Shown here one piece after another: positions 38,396 through 48,250 of a DNA stretch of 64,000 bases. The notes below the pieces were generated by a model. It did no database searches. It was not told the origin of the DNA and saw nothing but the letters and a program-made list of their open reading frames with translations. Positions within the stretch are counted from its first letter, which is position 1; each line of letters opens with the position of its first letter. The stretch covers positions 64,959 to 128,958 of the forward strand of contig CATKZI010000004.1 in NCBI GenBank assembly GCA_949841365.1, read 5' to 3'. The position numbers were made by a program, and so were the translations under genes. The DNA comes from an uncultured Candidatus Melainabacteria bacterium. GTDB taxonomy: Bacteria > Cyanobacteriota > Vampirovibrionia > Gastranaerophilales > Gastranaerophilaceae.

Positions 38396-39859
38396 ATGTT
38401 TGATAATATTAATGTATTTTACGATGATGCAGAATTTCATATTACAGAGTTTACGGCACGCAAGGTTATCAGGCTTTTGAAAAAACGTATTGCCGAAGGA
38501 GAGAAGTCTGCGCAGAATTACGCATTTCTTGCTGATGCTTATATGACAGACAAAAAAATGCACAAGGCTTTAAAAAATGCTTTAAGAGCAAAGGCCACAG
38601 ATCCTGATTATTACTATGCAGATGTGCTTCTTGTTATGATATATCAGAATGATGGCAGGTTTGCAAAGGCTGAAAAGTACTTAATTGAATTGTTTGAAAA
38701 AGCTCCTGAGGATTACGAGCTTGCATATTTTTGTGCGGTAGTTCTTTATGGACAATTGTTTCGGGAACGTGCCTGTAAAAATTACGCTAAAAAATTGATA
38801 AATTTAAACAGAACAACTCCTGCTTATTTATTGTTTAAAGCTTATGCTTATCTTGCTCTTGGTGAATTTTTCAATGCTTTGAAATCTGTATTAAAAGCTA
38901 TGTTACAAGATGGTAAAAATCTTTGTATAAGTCCACAGATATTTCTTTTGTCATCTGCTCTAAGTGCATTACTTATTGAAAAATTAAATATGGATATCTG
39001 CATTTTCAGCAAGCTTAGTATGTTTTTTGGAAGATTAACACATTCTATTTCAAAAGATGAATATTATTATATTTTGTCTGAAAATTATTATGAAGATACA
39101 GAAAATTGCCTTGCAAAAATTGAAAAAGCTATAAGTATAAATCCAAAACCAGCATATTTGATAAGAAAAGCTTCAATCATCAGCATGCTTGGACAAACCG
39201 AAGAAGCTGTTGAGATATATAAAAATATTTTGAAAAAAGATGCATCTTACGTTGAGTGCTACGGTTATCTGTGCGGAGCGTACCAGATTACAAATGATTA
39301 TAAGTCTGCATTAGAATATGCTAATTTGGCATTATTAAATAACAACATGGATGAGAGTGCTTATTATCATAAAATTTCGATTTTAAGAAAAATGAAAAGA
39401 CCGTCTGATGCGTTAAAGGTTCTGGAAAAACTTGAAAAAATATACCCTGAAAGCCAGATGCTTTATTATATATTTGCTCAAACTTATGCTGATATGGAGG
39501 ATTACAATAAAGCTTTGCTTTGTATAAATAAACAGCTTATAAAAGAAAAAGATGCACCAAATTACAGAGATAAAATGGTATTTTTATTCAGGCTTGAGCG
39601 TTATGAGGAAGGCTTGGAGTGTGGTAAAAAAGCTCTTGAATATGAGGAACAGGGACTTATATATTACTGGATTGCCTGCTGTGAAGCTTATCTTGACAGG
39701 TTTGAAGAAGCTCTTGACAGTATAAATAAAGCAATACTTCTGGGCGAGTATGATATGTGGACATTTGCTCAAAAATATAAAATCCTTCAAGAACTCGGAC
39801 GTGAAAAAGAAGCGCATTTTGCTTACCAAAAAGCTGTTGAACTCGGTTATGACGAGTAA
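38396..39859 (+). CDS. TPR-repeat protein
   Basis: Multiple TPR-like repeats. Confidence 0.85.
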   Translation: MFDNINVFYDDAEFHITEFTARKVIRLLKKRIAEGEKSAQNYAFLADAYMTDKKMHKALKNALRAKATDPDYYYADVLLVMIYQNDGRFAKAEKYLIELFEKAPEDYELAYFCAVVLYGQLFRERACKNYAKKLINLNRTTPAYLLFKAYAYLALGEFFNALKSVLKAMLQDGKNLCISPQIFLLSSALSALLIEKLNMDICIFSKLSMFFGRLTHSISKDEYYYILSENYYEDTENCLAKIEKAISINPKPAYLIRKASIISMLGQTEEAVEIYKNILKKDASYVECYGYLCGAYQITNDYKSALEYANLALLNNNMDESAYYHKISILRKMKRPSDALKVLEKLEKIYPESQMLYYIFAQTYADMEDYNKALLCINKQLIKEKDAPNYRDKMVFLFRLERYEEGLECGKKALEYEEQGLIYYWIACCEAYLDRFEEALDSINKAILLGEYDMWTFAQKYKILQELGREKEAHFAYQKAVELGYDE

Positions 39860-40197
39860 ACAAAACTTGCTTCGGCTTTTCCCATATCAACCATTTCAAA
39901 AGGTTTGTTGATATCGTCAGTTATTTCATAATCCTCTGCTGTAAATTCAAAAATTTTATCAATGTCGGCAGTGCCCTCAAACATGTAGAAATTGTTTACG
40001 TTTTTCATGTAAAGACCGGTTCTATTATTCAGGTTTTTCAAAAACTCTTTTTTTACATCATTTTTTGAAAATCCGTCGAATGTATAAACTTTTACAAGAT
40101 TATGGTGTTTCTTTAAAGTTTCCAACAGTACATAAGGTTCTATCCATTTTGTTAAAATTTTATGCATTAACCATGTTCCTTTTGAATTGCATTTCAT
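39847..40197 (-). CDS. Hypothetical protein
   Basis: Open frame between flanking genes; internal ATG at 40167 likely start. Confidence 0.5.
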   Translation of the reverse strand: MKCNSKGTWLMHKILTKWIEPYVLLETLKKHHNLVKVYTFDGFSKNDVKKEFLKNLNNRTGLYMKNVNNFYMFEGTADIDKIFEFTAEDYEITDDINKPFEMVDMGKAEASFVYSS

Positions 40198-41989
40198 ATA
40201 AATACTTATATTTGCCGTTTTCTATTGCCATAAGCTCGTCATGTGTGCCAAGTTCAACGAGTTCGCCTTCATTGATAACGGCAATTCTGTCTGCGTTTTG
40301 AATTGTTGATAATCTGTGTGCAATTACAAATACTGTTTTGTTTTGGATTAAGTTATCCAGAGCTTTTTGAACAATCGCTTCTGATTTGTTATCAAGAGCA
40401 GAAGTTGCTTCATCTAATATAACAATCGGTGCATCTTTTAACATTGCTCTGGCAATTGCAACACGCTGTCTTTGTCCACCCGATAGAGTTGTTCCGCGTT
40501 CGCCTACGTATGTATCAAGTCCGTTTTCAAGTGTTGAGATAAATTCGTCTAAATGCGCCATTTTGATAACTTTATCAAGTTGTTCGGCATTTGCCTGTTC
40601 ATTGCCCATCATAATGTTATCTCTGATAGTTCCCGAGAACAGGAAGTTATCCTGAAATACGAATGAGATATTGTTTCTTAAGCTGTCTAAGTCAAACTCT
40701 CTGATATCAACTCCGTCAAATTTGATAGAACCTGATTTGATATCATAAAATCTCGGCAATAAGCTTACTACAGTACTTTTGCCTCCGCCAGAGTTTCCGA
40801 CAAGTGCAATTGTTTCATTTTTGTTAACGTGTAAGTTAAGGTTTTTAAGTGTCGGAGTATCCGGTTCATATTCAAAATTAACATTTTCAAAGTCGATTGA
40901 ACTGTTTAAACCGCTTAAAGTTTTAGCGTTTTTGGGAGATTTAATCTGAGGAGTCATATCAAACAATTCAAATACACGGCTCATTGCAACAAACACGCCT
41001 TGAAGGTTTGTTAAAGTATTTCCGAGTGTTTTGGTAGGTTTGTATAACAATAATAGTGAAGTTACAAATGATGCGAAACTTCCTGCTGTCATTTGACCTG
41101 ACAAAATTAAGTGGTTTCCGTATGCCATTACAAGCGCAATACCGATAGAGCATACAAAATACATAATCGGGGACATCCAGCCTACACGTTTTGTTAATGA
41201 CATTGCAAGATGGAATTGTTCATGAATTTGATTGTCAAATTTCTGATTCTGGTCTTTTTGTAAATTGTATGCAGTCATTATTTTATTGCCTGCGAATGTT
41301 TCGTTAAAGTTTGTTGTCATATTCCCGCCGACAACCATGCTTGCATTTGATACTTTTTTAATTCTTTTTCTGATTAAGGTAACAGGTGTAATCGCAATAG
41401 CCATGATTGTTACGCCTATAATCGCAAGTTTCCAGCTGTTGTATAATAAAACTCCGACAAGCCCGATAAGTCCAAAAAATGTTGCAATAAAAGATTTTAA
41501 CATTTCAATAATATTTTTTGAAGCAGTATCAGGGTCTGACAAAAATCTTGTTAAAACTATACCTGATGAATTTACGTCAAAAAATTGAGGATCCATTGAA
41601 GTTAACTTTTTAAACAAATCTTTTTTCAATGACATTGAAATTTTTTGACCTGTCCAGTCAGTCAAATAATTGCTTACATATTTTAAAACACCCTGAAATA
41701 ATGCAAATCCTACAATACCAAACGGGATTATCATAGCAAGAAAAGCTTGAGAATAAACAGTTATTCCGAAAAATGTCCAAGTATGTTCGGGGTTTCCGTT
41801 AACTACAAAATCCAAATATGGTTTCAAGGAAAGCGCAACTACACCATCCAAAAGTCCTAAAGGTATTGCAATAGCAAGGTTTGTCAGCGCTCTTGGCAGA
41901 ACAGGTTTTATATAAGGAAAGATTTTTCCCAATAAATATTTATAGTTAAATGCATCCTTTGACGCCGTATTCTGTAATTTATAATCCAT
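40160..41989 (-). CDS. MsbA-type ABC transporter (permease-ATPase fusion)
   Basis: ABC TM domain plus Walker A GNSGGGKST, LSGGQRQRVAIARAML. Confidence 0.93.
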   Translation of the reverse strand: MDYKLQNTASKDAFNYKYLLGKIFPYIKPVLPRALTNLAIAIPLGLLDGVVALSLKPYLDFVVNGNPEHTWTFFGITVYSQAFLAMIIPFGIVGFALFQGVLKYVSNYLTDWTGQKISMSLKKDLFKKLTSMDPQFFDVNSSGIVLTRFLSDPDTASKNIIEMLKSFIATFFGLIGLVGVLLYNSWKLAIIGVTIMAIAITPVTLIRKRIKKVSNASMVVGGNMTTNFNETFAGNKIMTAYNLQKDQNQKFDNQIHEQFHLAMSLTKRVGWMSPIMYFVCSIGIALVMAYGNHLILSGQMTAGSFASFVTSLLLLYKPTKTLGNTLTNLQGVFVAMSRVFELFDMTPQIKSPKNAKTLSGLNSSIDFENVNFEYEPDTPTLKNLNLHVNKNETIALVGNSGGGKSTVVSLLPRFYDIKSGSIKFDGVDIREFDLDSLRNNISFVFQDNFLFSGTIRDNIMMGNEQANAEQLDKVIKMAHLDEFISTLENGLDTYVGERGTTLSGGQRQRVAIARAMLKDAPIVILDEATSALDNKSEAIVQKALDNLIQNKTVFVIAHRLSTIQNADRIAVINEGELVELGTHDELMAIENGKYKYLYEMQFKRNMVNA

Positions 41990-42185
41990 GTGTCTATCCC
42001 CTTATTTTATTATATTATCTCATAAAAAATTTATTTGTGTTAATATAAAGAAAAAGGAGTAGAAAGGGTAAAAAACGGGAGCAAGCGTTTTGAAAATTTG
42101 TACAAAAAGTTGAAATATGATAGAAAGCGCGGCGACTGACCAAAATATATAAAGTCGAACCAAAGTTTGCAGAAAGGGTAAAAAG

Positions 42186-43490
42186 ATGAAGATTTGTGTT
42201 ATAGGAACAGGATATGTTGGATTAGTTGCAGGAACATGCCTTGCTGATATGGGTAATGATGTAATCTGTGTTGATAATGATTTGGAAAAATTAAAAAAAC
42301 TTGAAAATGGCATTGTGCCTATATATGAACCAGGGTTGGAAGAATTAATTAAAGCAAATGTCATGGAAGGCAGACTTCATTTTTCTTCAAACTTGGAAGA
42401 TGCGGTGAAAAAATCTTTAGTTTGTTTTATCGCTGTCGGAACACCTCAAAGTGAAGACGGTTCTGCTGATATGCAATATGTTATGGCTGTTGCCGAAAGT
42501 ATCGGTAAGGCTATGAACGGATACAAAGTTATTGTTGATAAATCAACTGTTCCCGTCGGAACAGCAGAAAAAGTCAGTGCAACTGTTGCAAAATTCTATG
42601 ACGGCGAATTTGATGTTGTATCAAACCCTGAATTTTTAAAACAAGGTGCTGCTGTTGATGATTTCTTAAAACCTGACAGAGTAGTTATAGGCTCAAATTC
42701 GCCAAAAGCTACGGCGATTATGCAGGAAGTTTATGCTCCGTTTTTCAGAACTGCAAGCAGATTCGTTATAATGGATGTTAAATCTGCAGAAATGACTAAA
42801 TATGCAGCAAATTCATTCTTGGCAGTAAAAATATCTTATGCAAACGAAATTGCAAATATCTGTGAAGCGGTCGGTGCAGATGCAGAAATGGTTCGTATCG
42901 GTATGTGTTCAGACAAACGTATCGGATCTCAATTCTTATTCCCTGGGCTCGGATATGGCGGAAGCTGTTTCCCGAAAGATGTTAAAGCTTTATTAAAGAC
43001 TGCAAAAGATCACAATTGCGGTCACAGATTAATTGAATCTGCAGATGAAGTTAACAAAGAACAAAGGGTAATATTTATAAATAAAATTTTAGCACGTTAC
43101 GGCATGAATCTGGTAGGCAAAACCGTTGCGGTATGGGGCTTGACATTTAAACCTAAAACAAATGATATGAGAATGTCACCTGCTATTACAATAATTAATT
43201 TCTTATTGGAGTTTGGTGCAAAAGTTCAAGCGTATGACCCTAAAGGTTTTGAACAGGCAAAACAAATCTGGGGTGATAAAATAACTTATGCGAAAAATTC
43301 GTATGAAGCTTTAGAAAATGCGGATTGCATGCTTCTTTTAACAGAATGGAACGAATTCAGACGCCCTGATTTTGACAGAGTAAAAGAATTATTGAAAGAG
43401 CCTGTAATCTTTGACGGCAGAAATCAATATGACGGAGAACGTTTGAAACAGCGCGGATTTGAATATCATTGCGTTGGTAAGAGGTTTTAA
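42186..43490 (+). CDS. ugd: UDP-glucose/GDP-mannose 6-dehydrogenase
   Basis: MKICVIGTGYVGLVAGTCLADMGNDVICVD; FPGLGYGGSCFPKD. Confidence 0.93.
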   Translation: MKICVIGTGYVGLVAGTCLADMGNDVICVDNDLEKLKKLENGIVPIYEPGLEELIKANVMEGRLHFSSNLEDAVKKSLVCFIAVGTPQSEDGSADMQYVMAVAESIGKAMNGYKVIVDKSTVPVGTAEKVSATVAKFYDGEFDVVSNPEFLKQGAAVDDFLKPDRVVIGSNSPKATAIMQEVYAPFFRTASRFVIMDVKSAEMTKYAANSFLAVKISYANEIANICEAVGADAEMVRIGMCSDKRIGSQFLFPGLGYGGSCFPKDVKALLKTAKDHNCGHRLIESADEVNKEQRVIFINKILARYGMNLVGKTVAVWGLTFKPKTNDMRMSPAITIINFLLEFGAKVQAYDPKGFEQAKQIWGDKITYAKNSYEALENADCMLLLTEWNEFRRPDFDRVKELLKEPVIFDGRNQYDGERLKQRGFEYHCVGKRF

Positions 43491-43495
43491 TAATG

Positions 43496-43527
43496 AAAAG
43501 GATAGGGTTTTTACCTATCCTTTTTTA
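43496..43527. terminator. terminator
   Basis: aaaaggatagggtttttacctatccttttt. Confidence 0.8.
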
Positions 43528-44217
43528 TGTTGTTAAATTATTATAAGCTTCGTATGCTCTGATTAGTTTCGAATTATTCTGAATTTCGTAGATTTTCACT
43601 AAAGCCCACTGAGCATGTGTGTTTATTTCATCAGGCTTTATATAACCTGCGTTAGCGGAATTTTTCAAACTTTTATCGATTGTGTTATAAAGTTTTCCGA
43701 GCGTAATATTGTCCATTCTGTGAATCGGACGTGAAAAATAATCGGCAAGTCCGCCTGAATTATCCTCTAGTGTTTTATATAATTTTTGAAGTGTTGTTTT
43801 AACATCAGAAAGTTCATATTCTAAAAATGAAATAACCTGAGCTTTTGTGCCATGACGATAAACATAAGCTTTAGCTTTTTCAATATTTTCCGGATGTTGG
43901 TTCTCAAAATTATTATCAATTATGGAATTAATATATTTTTTTATCTCTTTTTTAGTTATTCCCACAGATTTTGCAAACATTATGTCATCGCCTTGCTTTG
44001 TAAAAGAGTTTTTTAAAGGACGAAAACGTATAAGCGGTCTGTGTGCCATTAGCTCTTTAAATTCATTTTGAGTAATATCTGTTTTGGCGAGGTTTTTAAT
44101 TGCAACAGAATTCTTTTTTATAAATTGAGCTTTTTGTGCATCTGTAAGTTTTTCGGATGACAGAATTTTATAAACTTCTAACGCATCAATTGAATTTATT
44201 GGTTGAATTTTATCCAT
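43525..44217 (-). CDS. Hypothetical protein
   Basis: ORF 43525-44247; internal ATG (MDKIQPINS) preceded by ggaga is likely start. Confidence 0.5.
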   Translation of the reverse strand: MDKIQPINSIDALEVYKILSSEKLTDAQKAQFIKKNSVAIKNLAKTDITQNEFKELMAHRPLIRFRPLKNSFTKQGDDIMFAKSVGITKKEIKKYINSIIDNNFENQHPENIEKAKAYVYRHGTKAQVISFLEYELSDVKTTLQKLYKTLEDNSGGLADYFSRPIHRMDNITLGKLYNTIDKSLKNSANAGYIKPDEINTHAQWALVKIYEIQNNSKLIRAYEAYNNLTT

Positions 44218-44232
44218 ATAATTTCTCCTTGC

Positions 44233-44266
44233 AAAAAAAGCACCCAATAAAGGGGTGCTTTTTTAT
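44233..44266. terminator. terminator downstream of tRNA-Leu
   Basis: aaaaaagcacccaataaaggggtgctttttt. Confidence 0.8.
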
Positions 44267-44268
44267 TT

Positions 44269-44346
44269 GGGCATGAAGAGACTCGAACTCCCACGCGTTA
44301 GCACTAGTTCCTAAGACTAGCGTGTCTACCATTCCACCACATGCCC
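44269..44346 (-). tRNA. tRNA-Leu (TAG)
   Basis: Minus strand gggcatg...catgccc acceptor, anticodon loop cTTAGga, GTTCGAGT T-loop. Confidence 0.88.
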
Positions 44347-44378
44347 ATATTCAATTATCAAGTTCTTTTCACTCACTG

Positions 44379-44445
44379 AGCGTGTCTACCCCTCTCCTCG
44401 AAAGATACTTAATCTTTCTCGTCGGCAGAGTACCACATGCCCATA
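44379..44445 (-). pseudogene. tRNA-Leu 5'-part remnant interrupted by a hairpin insert
   Basis: agcgtgtctacc and accacatgcccata are shared with the adjacent tRNA-Leu but separated by about 40 nt containing aaagat..atcttt stem. Confidence 0.65.
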
Positions 44446-44523
44446 GCATTTAGTGTTTTTCGCGTATATCTACTCTATATCGAACATGTTTAATTGTCAA
44501 TATATTTGTGATATCATTATTTT

Positions 44524-45498
44524 ATGGCTGAAGTAAAACGTTTTGAATTTATTGATTTGTTTAAAGCAATCGGGATTATTTTCATGGTTATGGGACATAT
44601 AAATTATCTTCCAAGTATTGATTTTGGTGATAAGTTTGCTGATTACATATCGGCTTTTCATATGCCTATGTTTTTCTTTATATCAGGTTATTTGTTTAAA
44701 AATTATGAATTTAAAGAACTTCTTAAAAGAAAGTATAATTCTTTGATAAAACCATACTTGTATTTTGGTTTTCTTAATGCATTATTATGCATTTTATTAG
44801 TGCATGGTTTTAAGATTGGAACTTATTTCGAAAAATTGTTCTTTTTTAATAACAGACATTTACAAGTTGCCGGTGCTTTATGGTTTTTGACTTGTTTGTT
44901 CTTTGTGAATATTATTTTTTGGTATTTGAATAGTAAGATAAAAAACAAATATTTACTTGGTTTTGTCTTATTAATTATTGCCGTTGCTGAATACTATTTA
45001 AAAATCAGATTACCATATTCAATTGATGCTGCATTATTCATGCTTTTAGTCTTTTATGCCGGTTATGTTTTTAAAAAGAAAGAACCAAACTTAAATTTAA
45101 AGCAAGAATTAGCGGTTGGAGTTTCATTATTTGTTATATCTTTTATATTTATATTCAAAAATGGACATTGTAATGTAAGAGCTTATGAGTATCCGAATTT
45201 ATTACTTTTTTATTTTAATGCGTTGACCGCAACCTTAGCATATTTTTATTTGTCAAAATTAATTTGTAATTTTGTTTCTTTGAAACCGTTACAATATATA
45301 GGTAAAAACTCTTTGAATTATTTGGCGTTAAACCAAATTGTAATAACGGTTACGCCTGTTTTCGGGGGGGGGGCATTTCTGTGCTTGATGATAGACTTGA
45401 TAATTATGACTGTTTTGTCAGAAATTGTTAATAATGTTAAGAAATTCTATCCGCTTATTTGTGAATATTTTCGGGGTTTGCGGAATTTGACAAAATAA
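44524..45498 (+). CDS. Acyltransferase-3 family membrane protein with internal G10 tract
   Basis: FEFIDLFKAIGIIFMVMGHINYLP N-terminus, multiple TMs; tract encodes FGGGA before last TM. Confidence 0.9.
   Translation: MAEVKRFEFIDLFKAIGIIFMVMGHINYLPSIDFGDKFADYISAFHMPMFFFISGYLFKNYEFKELLKRKYNSLIKPYLYFGFLNALLCILLVHGFKIGTYFEKLFFFNNRHLQVAGALWFLTCLFFVNIIFWYLNSKIKNKYLLGFVLLIIAVAEYYLKIRLPYSIDAALFMLLVFYAGYVFKKKEPNLNLKQELAVGVSLFVISFIFIFKNGHCNVRAYEYPNLLLFYFNALTATLAYFYLSKLICNFVSLKPLQYIGKNSLNYLALNQIVITVTPVFGGGAFLCLMIDLIIMTVLSEIVNNVKKFYPLICEYFRGLRNLTK
45362..45384 (+). repeat. G10 directional motif, copy 4
   Basis: TC-G10-C-att-TCTGTGC; tract 45364-45373. Confidence 0.85.
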
Positions 45499-45601
45499 TT
45501 TCGTAATATTCATTTTTATCAATATTTACACCCATATTTTTAGGGTCTGCAAATACCTTCTTTTTCTTTTTGTTTAATAATTTTTTGTAATCGCCTGCCA
45601 T
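45455..45601 (-). CDS. 48-aa hypothetical protein (not in ORF track)
   Basis: MAGDYKKLLNKKKKKVFADPKNMGVNIDKNEYYEIILSNSANPENIHK; convergent overlap with acyltransferase 3' end. Confidence 0.35.
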   Translation of the reverse strand: MAGDYKKLLNKKKKKVFADPKNMGVNIDKNEYYEIILSNSANPENIHK

Positions 45602-45747
45602 ATTGTAATTATATTACAAAATTTTAAAAACCGCTTGAAATTTTTCCGCCTTTGTTTTACGATAATTTCACGTGCGTCGGTGTATTTGTGGAACACCGAT
45701 TTAAGGAATTCAAAAAGTACGAAATATAATTATAAAGGAAATGTGAA

Positions 45748-46101
45748 ATGAACCCTATTATTGATGAATTGGAAAAACCATTTTTAAGAGAAAATCTTCC
45801 TGATGCAAATCCAGGCGATACTGTTAAAGTGTTCGTTAGAATTGTTGAAGGTAACAAAGAAAGAATTCAGGCTTTCGAAGGAACTGTTATTAAAAAACAC
45901 GGTTCTGGTATTAACAAAACTATTACTGTTAGAAAAGTATTCCAAGGTGTTGGTGTAGAACGTGTATTCTTACTTAACTCTCCGAGAATTGAAAAAATTA
46001 ATGTTCTCAGAAAAGGTGATGTAAGACGTTCTAAACTTTACTACTTGAGAGAACGTTCAGGTAAAGCAACTCGTATCAAGGAAAAAATTGAAAAAAGATA
46101 A
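45748..46101 (+). CDS. rplS: 50S ribosomal protein L19
   Basis: [65 protein letters not shown]. Confidence 0.97.
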   Translation: MNPIIDELEKPFLRENLPDANPGDTVKVFVRIVEGNKERIQAFEGTVIKKHGSGINKTITVRKVFQGVGVERVFLLNSPRIEKINVLRKGDVRRSKLYYLRERSGKATRIKEKIEKR

Positions 46102-46930
46102 GCTTCACATACACTGGTATCCCGGTCATATTGCTAAAGCTGAAAGAAAGCTTAAAGAACAATTGTCGTTAGTGGATGCGGTTATTGAAGTTATTGATGC
46201 GAGACTGCCTTTTTCAAGCAGTTATGATAATATTACGAGGCTTTTGGGAGAAAAGCCTCGTTTGCTATTGTTAAATAAATCGGATTTGACGGATACTAAT
46301 GAGTTAAATAAATTTATTAAAATTTTGGAAGAAAAAACAGGCTTTCCTGTTGTTAAATCTGATGCAAAAAATTCCAAAGACTTGAACTATATTGTAAAAA
46401 AAACGGTTCAGCTTTCCGAACCTCGTATTCAAGCTTTGATGAAAAAAGGGTTATTAAGACGTCCTGCACGTGTTATGGTTGTCGGTATGCCGAATGTCGG
46501 GAAATCCAGTATTATTAATAAATTAACCCGTTCATCAAAAACAAAAATTGGTGCAAAAGCCGGTGTTACGCGTCAACAGCAGTGGGTACGTATCAACCCG
46601 CAGCTTGATTTGCTTGATACTCCCGGAATTATTCCGATGAAACAGGAAGATCAGGAGCGTGCTCGCAAACTGGCATTTGTTAATGCGGTGTCTGAGAATG
46701 CGTATTCCAATGAAGTTGTAGCAAAGGAACTTTTGGCAATGCTCGGGGAAAAATATCCTCAGATTGTGAAAGAATTTTATAAAGTTGATAATCTTACAAT
46801 TGAAGATATAGCGAAATCACGTAATTGGATTATATCAGGCGGTGAAGCGGATATTGAAAGAACATCTGTTTATATTTTGAGAGATTTTAGAGAAGGCAAA
46901 ATCGGAAAGTTTATTCTTGACGAGGTGTAA
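46088..46930 (+). CDS. ylqF: Ribosome biogenesis GTPase YlqF/RbgA
   Basis: [17 protein letters not shown], circularly permuted GTPase motifs, [12 protein letters not shown]. Confidence 0.94.
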   Translation: MKKDKLHIHWYPGHIAKAERKLKEQLSLVDAVIEVIDARLPFSSSYDNITRLLGEKPRLLLLNKSDLTDTNELNKFIKILEEKTGFPVVKSDAKNSKDLNYIVKKTVQLSEPRIQALMKKGLLRRPARVMVVGMPNVGKSSIINKLTRSSKTKIGAKAGVTRQQQWVRINPQLDLLDTPGIIPMKQEDQERARKLAFVNAVSENAYSNEVVAKELLAMLGEKYPQIVKEFYKVDNLTIEDIAKSRNWIISGGEADIERTSVYILRDFREGKIGKFILDEV

Positions 46931-47580
46931 TGGAGAAGTATAAAGAGCTTTTTGCTTTTGATAAGAAGCAGAATAAAGTTATTATTGGTACAGATGAAGC
47001 AGGACGCGGTTCGGGTGTCGGAGCAGTATTTGCCGCTGCTGTTAGTTTTACAAATAAAAATAAAAATTTGATTGAAAAACTTGTTTATTTGAATGACAGT
47101 AAAAAAGTTTCTAAAAAGCACAGAGATGAGCTATATGATATCATTAAAAATGAAACGGTAAATTCTGTTGTGTCTGCAGATGTTGATGTTATTGAGCGCA
47201 TTAATATTTTAAAAGCATCTTTGGGTGCAATGCGTCAGGCTGTTGAAAATGTCAGGAAAAATATAGAATGTGATGATTTGATTGTGCTTGTCGATGGTAA
47301 CCGTCAAATCCCTGCATTACAATATCCGCAAAGGTTTATAATTAAAGGTGACGGTACTTCTGCCTCAATTGCTGCTGCAAGTATACTGGCAAAAGTTGAA
47401 CGTGACAGGTATATGTTAAAGCTTGATGAGGAATATCCTCAATACGGCTGGGCAAATAATATGGGCTATTTAACAAAAGATCATATGAGTGCGATTGATA
47501 GGTTTGGAGTATCTCCATATCACCGTAAATCTTATCTTGAAAAACATTTTGCCAAACAGGAACAGTTAAATTTATTCTAA
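46930..47580 (+). CDS. rnhB: Ribonuclease HII
   Basis: IIGTDEAGRGSGVGAVFAAAV..NDSKKVSKKHRDELY..DGTSASIAAASILAKVERDRYM. Confidence 0.94.
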   Translation: MEKYKELFAFDKKQNKVIIGTDEAGRGSGVGAVFAAAVSFTNKNKNLIEKLVYLNDSKKVSKKHRDELYDIIKNETVNSVVSADVDVIERINILKASLGAMRQAVENVRKNIECDDLIVLVDGNRQIPALQYPQRFIIKGDGTSASIAAASILAKVERDRYMLKLDEEYPQYGWANNMGYLTKDHMSAIDRFGVSPYHRKSYLEKHFAKQEQLNLF

Positions 47581-47581
47581 T

Positions 47582-47611
47582 AAAAAAGCCCTTCTTTAGA
47601 AGGGCTTTTTC
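47582..47611. terminator. terminator
   Basis: aaaaaagcccttctttagaagggcttttt. Confidence 0.8.
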
Positions 47612-48250
47612 TTATACCATTGCAGGTTGTTGAGCAAATATATTGTTGTGATCTACATCAAATAGAATTTCGTTTTTGATATTTGCCAAATCCTGCTGCA
47701 TCAATCTTCTTGGAGAACCTTCTTCCATTGAGTGGTTTCTTAACAAGTATGACGGGTGGAAAATTGTCATTGATCTGTATTCTTTACCGTCAACCGTAAT
47801 GTTCATCCATTGACCTCTAACTTTTGAAATAGTTTGTTTTTTATCTAAGTTCACAAAAGATTTCAAAGCTGTAGCACCGCAAAGAACAATTGCTCTTGGG
47901 TTAATGATGTCAATTTGTGCGTCTAAGAATTTTCTGCAAGAAGCTTTTTCTTCATCTGTAGGAACTCTGTTTTCAGGAGGTCTGCATTTTACAGTGTTAA
48001 TAATATAAACATCTTCGTTACGTGAAATACCTGCTTCAGATAGAAATTCGTCTAATAATTGACCTGCACGACCAACAAAAGGTCTTCCTGTTTCATCTTC
48101 CATTTCTCCCGGAGCTTCGCCAATAAGTACGATTTTAGCAGTTGAAGGGTTACCGTCACCAAAAACTACATTGTTTCTTGTTGATGCAAGTGCACAACCG
48201 TTACAGCTTTCGCATTTTCCTCTAACTATCTCCAAACAATTCTTTTTCAT
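47612..48250 (-). CDS. Type-4 uracil-DNA glycosylase
   Basis: C..C..C, VLIGEAPGEMEDETGRPFVGRAGQLLDEFL, FHPSYLLRN. Confidence 0.94.
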   Translation of the reverse strand: MKKNCLEIVRGKCESCNGCALASTRNNVVFGDGNPSTAKIVLIGEAPGEMEDETGRPFVGRAGQLLDEFLSEAGISRNEDVYIINTVKCRPPENRVPTDEEKASCRKFLDAQIDIINPRAIVLCGATALKSFVNLDKKQTISKVRGQWMNITVDGKEYRSMTIFHPSYLLRNHSMEEGSPRRLMQQDLANIKNEILFDVDHNNIFAQQPAMV

